Shown one piece after another: positions 17,601 through 24,684 of a stretch of DNA of 64,000 nucleotides (positions are counted from its first letter, which is position 1; the number at the start of each line of letters is the position of its first letter). The stretch comes from SG8-30 sp963695085 (GTDB lineage: Bacteria; Pseudomonadota; Gammaproteobacteria; Steroidobacterales; Steroidobacteraceae): NCBI GenBank assembly GCA_963695085.1, contig CAVOFV010000003.1, forward strand, positions 124,001-188,000. The letters are read 5' to 3'. The notes below the pieces were generated by a model. The model was given only the letters and a program-made list of their open reading frames with translations, made no database searches and was not told the DNA's origin. A program made the position numbers and the translations under genes.

Positions 17601-18140
17601 TCACTGCCGGTCGACCACGTAGATCTTGCCGAGCATCGTGTGATGCCCGAGTCCGCAGAACTCGTTGCAGACGATCGAGAACTCGCCCGACTGGTTCGGC
17701 GTCAGTGTCAGCACGTGCTCATAGCCGGGGTGAACCTGCACGTTGATGTTGACCGGCTGCAGCGAAAACCCGTGCTGCAGGTCGAGTGCCGAGAGGTGCA
17801 GCCGGTAGGTCTGGTCCTTCTCCAGTTCCAGCGCCGGATACCACAGCCACATGCGCCCGATCATGTACACATCGGCGCCGGCCGGCGGCTTGACCACGGG
17901 CACGCCGTTGACCTCTCGCACCTGCCACTGCCGGATCGATTCCTCGGTCTTGGCATAGAACGCGTTCGGGGTCGTGCGGTAGCTCTCGTTCGCGAGGTTC
18001 TGCTGGCCGAAGGCATGCCAGTAAATCATCATGAAGAACATCACGAGGCCCCACAGGAAGGCCACGATGATCCACACCAGCTCGACGCGGTGGATGGGCG
18101 TCTTGTACCAGAGCCGTTCGCTCGGTGAACTGATAGCCAT
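17601..18140 (-). CDS. CuA-containing oxidase subunit II (NorS-like)
   Basis: 179-residue protein with one N-terminal membrane anchor (about residues 20-42) and a periplasmic cupredoxin domain. A complete CuA site is visible: His123 (LQHGFSL), Cys158, Glu160, Cys162, His166 and Met169 in CNEFCGLGHHTM. It accepts electrons, presumably from a c-type cytochrome or cupredoxin, and hands them to the heme centres of subunit I, encoded nine bases downstream. The short length and single anchor match ba3-type and NorS subunits rather than aa3 subunit II, which has two anchors. The G-rich GGGGGACGACAA precedes ATG 18140. Confidence 0.88.
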   Translation of the reverse strand: MAISSPSERLWYKTPIHRVELVWIIVAFLWGLVMFFMMIYWHAFGQQNLANESYRTTPNAFYAKTEESIRQWQVREVNGVPVVKPPAGADVYMIGRMWLWYPALELEKDQTYRLHLSALDLQHGFSLQPVNINVQVHPGYEHVLTLTPNQSGEFSIVCNEFCGLGHHTMLGKIYVVDRQ

Positions 18141-18161
18141 TTGTCGTCCCCCGCTGTGCGT

Positions 18162-18323
18162 CTATGGGGCCACGGGAATCTGGGACAATTCCATGACTCC
18201 CCAGATGATGTAGAGGACGGTCGGTATGACCACCCCCAGGAACAGCAGCAGGAACGGGTTGTCCAGCACCCGTTGCATGAAAGGAATGCGTTCCCGGTCT
18301 TTTCCCGAGTCGTTGTCGGTCAT
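18162..18323 (-). CDS. Small single-helix membrane protein, possible oxidase subunit IIa-like
   Basis: 53-residue protein with a charged N-terminus (MTDNDSGKDRERIPF) and one membrane helix (NPFLLLFLGVVIPTVLYIIW). ATG 18323 follows a GGGGGGAT ribosome-binding stretch; upstream in-frame codons are not protein-like. It sits 21 bases before the CuA subunit gene as first gene of the operon. ba3-type oxidases have a one-helix subunit IIa encoded in this position, so a structural role is likely. The protein is too short to assign by sequence alone. Confidence 0.6.
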   Translation of the reverse strand: MTDNDSGKDRERIPFMQRVLDNPFLLLFLGVVIPTVLYIIWGVMELSQIPVAP

Positions 18324-18438
18324 ATCCCCCCCCTTGTCCGGCGCCATCCCGCTCCGCGCGATTCCGTCCGGCCAGCCGTGAGCGCGGTCACCGGCGCCGT
18401 CAGTCTCCGTATCACCGCAGGACACCGTGGGCCCCGCA

Positions 18439-18452
18439 TTGACCTAGATCAA
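18439..18452. promoter_or_regulatory. FNR/DNR-type box upstream of the NorSY-like operon
   Basis: TTGAC-CTAG-ATCAA matches the FNR/DNR/NnrR consensus TTGAT-N4-ATCAA in nine of ten defined bases. It lies 116 bases before the small first gene. A site centred at -41.5 would put transcription start near 18404, with a weak -10-like GATACG (minus strand, about 18413-18408). It suggests activation by low oxygen or NO. Confidence 0.7.
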
Positions 18453-18468
18453 TTCATTCCGGGTGCCG

Positions 18469-18651
18469 CTATTCGCCTGAAAACCGGCGGATCGCGCCGA
18501 ACGACGCCAGTGCCAGGCCCAGCAGCAGACCGAAGAAAATCAGCGTACGGTGCTCGAAGCTGCGCCCGGCGCGTTGCTCCATCTGCCGCAGCAACCAGTC
18601 CGCCAACAGGTAGAGAATGATGCCGGTCAGCGTGAAGTAGATCGCCGACAT
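18469..18651 (-). CDS. Small two-helix membrane protein, unknown function
   Basis: 60 residues starting at ATG 18651 (MSAIYFTLTG). Two hydrophobic segments (about 3-20 and 37-53) are joined by a charged loop (RQMEQRAGRSFEHR). No family is recognised, though small two-helix proteins of this kind are common in proteobacteria. It precedes the FNR-type box and so is probably not in the NorSY-like operon; its upstream region (18652-18831) is shared with the divergent peptidase gene. Confidence 0.5.
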   Translation of the reverse strand: MSAIYFTLTGIILYLLADWLLRQMEQRAGRSFEHRTLIFFGLLLGLALASFGAIRRFSGE

Positions 18652-18831
18652 GCGCGTGCGTCGCCCCCCGCCCGGAACGTCGTGCCCGGGACCCCCCGCG
18701 CGGAGATTAGCGCATTCGGCCGTCCTCGGCATCCCGCAACGCATGTCGCAGGCCCGCCGCCGGTGCAATCGGCCGGCCCGCGTCCGCGACCCCTATAATC
18801 GACGGCACTGTACGAGCCCGCTGGAGCCCCA

Positions 18832-20940
18832 ATGAAACGGACGCTGTTCGCCCTGCCCTGCCTGTCGCTACTCGCCCTGGCCGCCCCGGTCGCGGCGGCC
18901 GAACCCGCGGAACCCGCGACCCGGCACCCGATCACGCACGAGGACGTCTGGCTGATGAAGCGTCCAGGCACGCCCGCACCCAGTCCGGACGGCCGCTGGG
19001 TCGTCTTTTCGGTGTCGGAGCCCGCCTATGACGACGACAAGAAGTCGAGCGACCTGTGGCTGGCGCCGACGGATGGCAGCGCACCGCCGCGCCGGCTGAC
19101 CGCCACCAGGGCCGGCGAGAGCGACCTTGCATGGCGCCCGGACTCGGCCGCGCTGGCCTTCGCCGCCAAGCGCGAGGGTGACGATGCGAAGCAGGTCTAT
19201 GTCCTCGACATCGTCGGCGGCGGCGAGTCCCAGCGCGTCACCTCGCTCGCGGCCGGCGCCGACCACCCGGTCTGGCGCCCCGACGGCGGCGCCCTGCTCG
19301 TCAACACGCTGGTGTATCCGGGCGTTGCAGACGAGGACGGCAACAGCAAGGCGATCGCGGACCGCAAGGCGCGCAAGTACAACGCGCGCGTCTACGAAGA
19401 ATTTCCGATCCGGCACTGGGACCGCTGGCTGGATGAACGCCGCGCCATGCTGGTGGTGCAGCCGCTGGCACCGGGCGCGCAGCCGCGTTACCTGCTGGCC
19501 GGCAGCCAGTTGTTTGCGGCCCGCGGGTTCGGCGGCAACCTCGGCAACGACGGCGAGTCGATTGCGGCGACGTGGACACCCGATGGCACAGCGGTCGTCT
19601 TCGCGGCGACCGAGAATCGCCACGAGGCCGCGCGGGCGGAGGTCGTGGTGGCGCTGTGGCAGGTCGCGGCCGATGGCGGCGAGCCGCGCCGCCTGACGGG
19701 CAAGGAGGGCAGCTATTCGGATCCGGAGTTTGCGCCGGACGGCGCCCGCCTGTACGCGAAGTTCACGGCCGACACGCGCCATGTCTACAACCTGAGCCGG
19801 CTGGTCGCCTTCGGCTGGCCGGGCCCCGGCAAGCCACAAGTACTGACCGCCTCCTTCGACCGCTCCGTGGCCGACTACGGGATCGCGCCGGACGGCAAGA
19901 CTGCCTACCTGCTCGCCGACGACGAAGGCGCCACCCGGCTGTTCTCGATCAGCCTGCCGAACGGCGCGGTTCACGAACCCGGCCGGCTGGAAGCCGGGAC
20001 GCTGTCGGCGCTACGGGTTGCCGGCAGCACCGAGCCGGTCATCACGGCCAGGTGGGAGAGTGCGGTCAGCCCGCAGGAAGTCGGGCGTATCGATCCCGCA
20101 AGCGGCCGCTGGTCCGCGCTGACGTCCCTCAACGCGGAACGCGTCGCGGCAATCGACTGGCAGCCGGTCCGGCAATTCTGGTTCACCTCGAGCCGTGGGC
20201 GCCGCATCCACAACGTGCTGACCCTGCCGCCGGGGTTTGATCCCGCCGCGAAGTACCCGCTGCTGGTGCTGATGCACGGCGGCCCCCATTCAGCGATGGG
20301 CGACGAATTCATCACCCGCTGGAACTACCACCTGCTGGGCCGGCCGGGCTACGTCGTGCTGGCCACCAACTACACGGGTTCGACCGGCTTCGGCGAGGCC
20401 TTTGCGCGCGCCATCCAGGGCGACCCCCTAGAGGGCCCGGCACGTGAGATCAACGAGGCCGCGGACGAAGCCATCAGACGTTTCCCGTTCATCGACGCGT
20501 CGCGCCAGGCGGCGGCCGGCGCCAGCTACGGCGGGCACCTCGCAAACTGGCAGGCGGTGTCCACGACGCGCTACAAGGCGCTGGTCAGCCACGCCGGCCT
20601 GTACGACCTGAAGACCCAATGGACGACCAGCGACGTGGCGTTCAATCGCGAGCGCAACCTGGACGGTCCGGCCTGGGACGCCAGCCTGCGCGTATGGCGC
20701 GACCAGAGTCCCTTCTACCGCTCCACCCGGCTCAAGGCGCCCATCCTGGTGACCTTCGGCGAGCAGGACTTCCGCGTGCCGCTGAACAACGGCCTGGAGT
20801 TCTGGCTGGCGCTGAAGCGGCAGGATGTGCCGAGCCGGCTGCTGCTGTTTCCGGACGAGAATCACTGGATCCTGAAGGGCGAGAACAGCCGCTACTTCTA
20901 TTCCGAGGTGCACGACTGGCTGGGCCGTTACCTGCAGTGA
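18832..20940 (+). CDS. S9 family prolyl oligopeptidase-type serine peptidase
   Basis: 702-residue secreted or periplasmic peptidase with a signal sequence (KRTLFALPCLSLLALAAPVAAA), a WD40-like beta-propeller (about 50-410) made of repeats such as SPDGRWVVFS and RPDGGALLV, and a C-terminal alpha/beta hydrolase. The catalytic triad is visible: Ser in GASYGGHLANW, Asp in FGEQDFRVPL, His in DENHWI. It fits the dipeptidyl-peptidase 5/acylaminoacyl-peptidase group that releases dipeptides or blocked residues. GGAG precedes ATG 18832. Its stop overlaps the L,D-transpeptidase start (TGATG), so the two are co-translated. Confidence 0.88.
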   Translation: MKRTLFALPCLSLLALAAPVAAAEPAEPATRHPITHEDVWLMKRPGTPAPSPDGRWVVFSVSEPAYDDDKKSSDLWLAPTDGSAPPRRLTATRAGESDLAWRPDSAALAFAAKREGDDAKQVYVLDIVGGGESQRVTSLAAGADHPVWRPDGGALLVNTLVYPGVADEDGNSKAIADRKARKYNARVYEEFPIRHWDRWLDERRAMLVVQPLAPGAQPRYLLAGSQLFAARGFGGNLGNDGESIAATWTPDGTAVVFAATENRHEAARAEVVVALWQVAADGGEPRRLTGKEGSYSDPEFAPDGARLYAKFTADTRHVYNLSRLVAFGWPGPGKPQVLTASFDRSVADYGIAPDGKTAYLLADDEGATRLFSISLPNGAVHEPGRLEAGTLSALRVAGSTEPVITARWESAVSPQEVGRIDPASGRWSALTSLNAERVAAIDWQPVRQFWFTSSRGRRIHNVLTLPPGFDPAAKYPLLVLMHGGPHSAMGDEFITRWNYHLLGRPGYVVLATNYTGSTGFGEAFARAIQGDPLEGPAREINEAADEAIRRFPFIDASRQAAAGASYGGHLANWQAVSTTRYKALVSHAGLYDLKTQWTTSDVAFNRERNLDGPAWDASLRVWRDQSPFYRSTRLKAPILVTFGEQDFRVPLNNGLEFWLALKRQDVPSRLLLFPDENHWILKGENSRYFYSEVHDWLGRYLQ

Positions 20941-22625
20941 TGCCCGCAGGCTGCCATCCGCCGCCGCGACGCGGCGCCGGCGGCGGCGTCGCGTTTGCGG
21001 CGCTCGCGCTGTTCATTGCAGCCACGCCGGTCGCCGCCGATCCGGTGCAGGAGGCGCTGCGCGAGCGCATCGAGTTCGAGCGTGAAACCGGCGCGCTCAG
21101 GATCTCCGGCGCCGAGATCGTGGGTACGCCGGCACTGCCGATGCTGTACGGGGACGTCGATTTCCGGCCGCTATGGCGCGACCCTGCCAGGGTGCGCGAA
21201 CTCATGGCGCTCGTGCAGGAAAGCTACGATGACGGGCTGTCGCCGGTCGATTACCACCTGACCGCGCTCGCGCGGGCCTGGCCGGTCGTGCAGACGAACC
21301 CGACGAGAGACAACGTCGCCGACTTCGACATCCTGGCGACGGACGCCTACATGCTGCTGCTGTTCCACACCTATTTCGGCAAGACCGACCCGGTCTCGCT
21401 GGAGCCGACCTGGAACTTCTCGACCCGCAGCATCACCGGCCAGCAGGCCGTCGAATTCGTGGTGGATGCCATTCGCGGCAACCGGCTGCGGGTGGCGATC
21501 GAAGCGGTGCGGCCTGCGCACTGGATGTACCAGCGCGGCCGCGAGGTGCTGCGCGCGTACCGCGAGATCGCGGCGCGCGGCGGCTGGCCCGCGCTGCCGC
21601 CGGGCGAGACCCTCAAACCGGGCATGACCGACGCCCGCATCCCCGCCCTGCGCCGCAGGCTCGTGGCAAGCGGCGACCTGCGCGATGGCGGCCTGGACGC
21701 CCGGTCGTTCGACCCGCCGCTGGAAGCGGCCGTACGCAACTTCCAGGAGCGGCACCGGCTTGCCGCGGACGGCGTGGTGGGCGCCGCGACCCTGGCCGAA
21801 CTCAACGTGCCGGTCGAATCCAGGATCGGCCAGATTCGCGTCAACCTCGAACGCGGCCGCCACGTGCTGCACGAAATCGGCGACGGCGACCTGGTCGTCG
21901 TGGACATCGCCGGCTTCGAATTGCGTTACCTGCACGACCGCAAGACGGTCTGGACCTCGCGCGTGCAGGTCGGGCAGGCGTATCGTCAGACGCCGATCTT
22001 CAAGGCCAGTATCGAGCACATCGTGCTCAATCCGGCCTGGACCGTGCCGCCGGGAATCCTGCAGAAGGACGTCCTGCCGGCCGTGCGCCGCGATCCCGGC
22101 TACCTCGCCCGCCGCGGTCTCGAGGTATTCGACCTCAGCGGCCGCCGCGTGGACGCGTCCTCGGTGGACTGGAGCCGTTATAGTGGTTCGTCCGTCCCGT
22201 ACCTGTTCCGGCAATCGCCCGGTGCCGACAATGCGCTCGGGCGGGTCAAGATCATGTTCCCCAACCAGCACCTCGTGTATCTGCACGACACGCCGAGCCG
22301 TGCCCTGTTTGCGCGCGACGATCGCGCCTTCAGCTCCGGCTGCATCCGCGTCGAGCGCCCGCTCGAACTGGTCGAGCGGTTGCTGGGCGACCCGGCCTGG
22401 ACCGTGGCGACGCTGCAGTCCGCGATCGACGCCGGGCAGACCCACACGATCCGGCCGGCACGGCCGGTCCCGGTGCTGCTGATCTACTGGACTGTCGACG
22501 AGGACGACCAGGGGCGCGTGGTGTTCAAGCGCGATGTCTACGGGCGCGATGCACCGCTGGCCGCCGCGCTGGCGGGCCGCTCCTACATTCGCCAGCGTTT
22601 TGACGACCTGCGAACGCCGGGCTGA
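20940..22625 (+). CDS. YcbB/LdtD-type L,D-transpeptidase
   Basis: 561-residue periplasmic enzyme making 3-3 cross-links in peptidoglycan. After a signal segment (VAFAALALFIAATPVAA) come the long YcbB-type scaffold domain, a peptidoglycan-binding repeat (FQERHRLAADGVVGAATLAE) and the YkuD catalytic domain with HDTPSRALF and the active-site cysteine in SSGCIRVERP. Start ATG 20940 shares a base with the stop of the upstream peptidase. No dedicated D,D-carboxypeptidase is adjacent. The multi-domain build and length match LdtD rather than the short ErfK/YbiS enzymes. Confidence 0.88.
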   Translation: MPAGCHPPPRRGAGGGVAFAALALFIAATPVAADPVQEALRERIEFERETGALRISGAEIVGTPALPMLYGDVDFRPLWRDPARVRELMALVQESYDDGLSPVDYHLTALARAWPVVQTNPTRDNVADFDILATDAYMLLLFHTYFGKTDPVSLEPTWNFSTRSITGQQAVEFVVDAIRGNRLRVAIEAVRPAHWMYQRGREVLRAYREIAARGGWPALPPGETLKPGMTDARIPALRRRLVASGDLRDGGLDARSFDPPLEAAVRNFQERHRLAADGVVGAATLAELNVPVESRIGQIRVNLERGRHVLHEIGDGDLVVVDIAGFELRYLHDRKTVWTSRVQVGQAYRQTPIFKASIEHIVLNPAWTVPPGILQKDVLPAVRRDPGYLARRGLEVFDLSGRRVDASSVDWSRYSGSSVPYLFRQSPGADNALGRVKIMFPNQHLVYLHDTPSRALFARDDRAFSSGCIRVERPLELVERLLGDPAWTVATLQSAIDAGQTHTIRPARPVPVLLIYWTVDEDDQGRVVFKRDVYGRDAPLAAALAGRSYIRQRFDDLRTPG

Positions 22626-22693
22626 CGACTGTGACAGCGCACGACTGCAACGGTTAGCATCGGCCAGTACGCGAACGAACCCGGAGGATCGCC

Positions 22694-23086
22694 ATGGCCC
22701 AGCCAAACGGCATGAACTGGTTCCCCGATTGGCTGAAGAATGCCATCGACCTCGGCTACTCGCAAATGGAGCTGGCCAAGCTGCTTGGGACGACGCCGGC
22801 CACCGTTGCCCAGCTCATTCGCGCCGTGCCGACGCGACCGGCCGAGGTGCGCAAGCTGGCACGCCAGCTGGGTGTCGACTACGACTCGCTGCGCACGTTC
22901 ACGGACAACGCGTTGCAACCGCTGACCGGTTTCGACAAGGACACGCAGCAGCTGCTGCGGCGCTGGGAGCGGCTCGACGCGAAGCGCCGCGACGCCCTGC
23001 TGACGATCCTGCAGGACATGGCCCGGGGCCGCCCTGCCCGGCGCCCGTCCGCCGCGAAGAAGCTGGCGCGAAAGAAGCCGCGCTAG
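22694..23086 (+). CDS. Small helix-turn-helix protein with basic tail
   Basis: 130 residues. An Xre-like helix-turn-helix is visible near 20-60 (DLGYSQMELAKLLGTTPATV), followed by a helical region and a Lys/Arg/Ala-rich C-terminus (RRPSAAKKLARKKPR) that could bind DNA non-specifically. GGAGG lies before ATG 22694. It stands alone between the L,D-transpeptidase and a minus-strand gene. No operator or target could be recognised, so its regulatory role is inferred only from the fold. Confidence 0.6.
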   Translation: MAQPNGMNWFPDWLKNAIDLGYSQMELAKLLGTTPATVAQLIRAVPTRPAEVRKLARQLGVDYDSLRTFTDNALQPLTGFDKDTQQLLRRWERLDAKRRDALLTILQDMARGRPARRPSAAKKLARKKPR

Positions 23087-23115
23087 AGAGCGCCGCCCCC
23101 GGGGCAGCAGCCGGG

Positions 23116-23511
23116 TCAGGGCAGCTGGATGCCGCCGCCGCCCTTGCCGCCCATGCCTTTCAGCGTCGCAGCGCCCGCATCGGGTATGACGATCGAGGAC
23201 GATGCCTGGCGACGCATTTCCTGAATCTCCCGGGCGGCCTCTTCCACCGCCGCCTGTGCGCCGCGGCCGAATGCGCCGACTGCCTCGGCCAGCGTCGTCG
23301 CCTGCAGCTCGAAGCTCAGCGGCAGCGACCCCATCGGCGTCATGACGGTCGCCTGACCGATGTAGATCACGGCCCGCGCCGCATCGTCCTGCCCGTCCGC
23401 GGTCACCGGCGTGAGGCGACGGATCGCGCCGACCTTCTGGTCCGAAAAGATATCCTCCCGGTACAGACCCTTGTCGTCCATGCCGGGTTCCTGCGCTTGA
23501 TCCTTGCTCAT
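23116..23511 (-). CDS. Conserved hypothetical protein, soluble, Gly-rich C-terminus
   Basis: 131 residues with no signal peptide or membrane helix. The central part alternates beta-type stretches (AVIYIGQATVMTPMGSLPLS) with a long amphipathic helix (AAVEEAAREIQEMRRQASS), and the end is glycine-rich (KGMGGKGGGGIQLP). I do not recognise the family. ATG 23511 is the only good start. Neighbours point away from it on both sides, so it is likely a single-gene unit. Confidence 0.55.
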   Translation of the reverse strand: MSKDQAQEPGMDDKGLYREDIFSDQKVGAIRRLTPVTADGQDDAARAVIYIGQATVMTPMGSLPLSFELQATTLAEAVGAFGRGAQAAVEEAAREIQEMRRQASSSIVIPDAGAATLKGMGGKGGGGIQLP

Positions 23512-23655
23512 CGGCGTGTCGCTTCCCGTTCGCAGCTGCGGAAGCCGGGCACTTTACCCTTCCTGCGAGGGAATGGCACGGCGGCCTTGGGAAATGCAGA
23601 TCCGCCCTGCTCTGGCGGCCGCTACAATGGCGACAGCCACGGAGGATCACGGGCC

Positions 23656-23913
23656 ATGACCGACAGCACCCTGCCCGACTTGCTGCGCAGACTGCACGAG
23701 GAGCTGGGCTGGAGCGAAGCGCTCGATGACGAATCGCGCAAGCTGCTCGCGGTCGTCGCGCGCGACATCGAGGCGCTGGCGGCCAGTTCCGCAGCGGCCG
23801 GTGACCACGTCCCCGCGCTGGAGAAGCTCGCCGTGCGCTTTGACACCGACCATCCGGCCCTGTCGGCCGTCGCCCGCCAGCTGGTGGACGCCCTCGCCAA
23901 GGCCGGCATCTGA
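23656..23913 (+). CDS. DUF4404 family protein
   Basis: 85-residue acidic helical protein (MTDSTLPDLLRRLHEELG, then LDDESRKLLAVVARDIEAL). Pattern and size match DUF4404, a family of small helical proteins of unknown function common in gammaproteobacteria. A GGAGG sequence sits ten bases before ATG 23656. It converges with the LOG-family gene. No partner can be inferred from the neighbourhood. Confidence 0.65.
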   Translation: MTDSTLPDLLRRLHEELGWSEALDDESRKLLAVVARDIEALAASSAAAGDHVPALEKLAVRFDTDHPALSAVARQLVDALAKAGI

Positions 23914-23928
23914 GCCGCGTCGCAGGAA

Positions 23929-24510
23929 CTAGCGCGCGACGGCGTTGGAAATCTGGCCCGCGTCCCAGCCCGGCGACGTCCTGATCGCCTCGAGCACCTC
24001 GTCCGGCTCGGCGACCACCCGCCACATCTGCCCGTGCGCGCCGTTCATGAAGCGTTGCTCGATGGCGCGTTCGAGCTGGGCGATCAGCGGGTCGTAGTAG
24101 CCGGCCGTATTGACGATCACGATCGGACCCAGGAACAGCCCCAGCCGCTTCAGCGTGGTGGCCTCCATCAGTTCCTCGAAGGTGCCGCAGCCGCCGGCCA
24201 GCGCCACCACCGCCGAAGCGCGCGCCAGCATCTCGTGCTTGCGCGTGCGCATGTCCTCGACCACGTGCAGTTCGCTGAGGCCCGCGTGGCCCCACTCCAG
24301 CTCCTGCATGAACTGCGGGATCACGCCGACGATGCGGCCGCCCTCGGCCAGCGCACCCTCGGCGAGCGCCCCCATCGAGCCCGTGCCGCCGCCGCCATAG
24401 ACGATCGCGCAGCCGGACCGCGCGAGCAGGCCGCCGAGGCGTCGCGCAACATCGTGGTACAGGGGGTCGCAGACACGGCTCGATGCGCAATACACGCACA
24501 CCGTATGCAT
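23929..24510 (-). CDS. LOG family (TIGR00730) nucleoside 5-prime-monophosphate phosphoribohydrolase
   Basis: 193-residue Rossmann-like enzyme. The start ATG 24510 gives MHTVCVYCASSRVCDPLY, the usual first strand. The nucleotide-binding VYGGGGTGSMGALAEGAL and the catalytic motif ALAGGCGTFEELME (with Arg/Lys in MRTRKHEML) identify the LONELY GUY/lysine-decarboxylase-like family. These enzymes split AMP-type nucleotides, including cytokinin nucleotides, into base and ribose 5-phosphate. In bacteria they are usually housekeeping or nucleotide-salvage proteins, often misnamed lysine decarboxylase. Confidence 0.85.
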   Translation of the reverse strand: MHTVCVYCASSRVCDPLYHDVARRLGGLLARSGCAIVYGGGGTGSMGALAEGALAEGGRIVGVIPQFMQELEWGHAGLSELHVVEDMRTRKHEMLARASAVVALAGGCGTFEELMEATTLKRLGLFLGPIVIVNTAGYYDPLIAQLERAIEQRFMNGAHGQMWRVVAEPDEVLEAIRTSPGWDAGQISNAVAR

Positions 24511-24684
24511 CGGATGGGTCACTTGCGCGGTTGGCTGCACGGCGTCAGGTCCTCGGGTCACGGAGGTGTTGCACGATAGCGGGGATTGGCCGCAGGTCAA
24601 TGGGGCGGTTCCCGGAGCGGGCCGGCACCTGCGCTGCCGCGCTGTGGCCGCTCGGGTCTTCCAGCGTGGCGCTGCGGTGTCGCC

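Noticed and set aside
24572..24603. TTGGCCGCAGGTCAA-like partial palindrome between the LOG gene and ygiQ
   Set aside because: The half-sites do not fit the five-four-five spacing, and no nitrogen-oxide gene is near.
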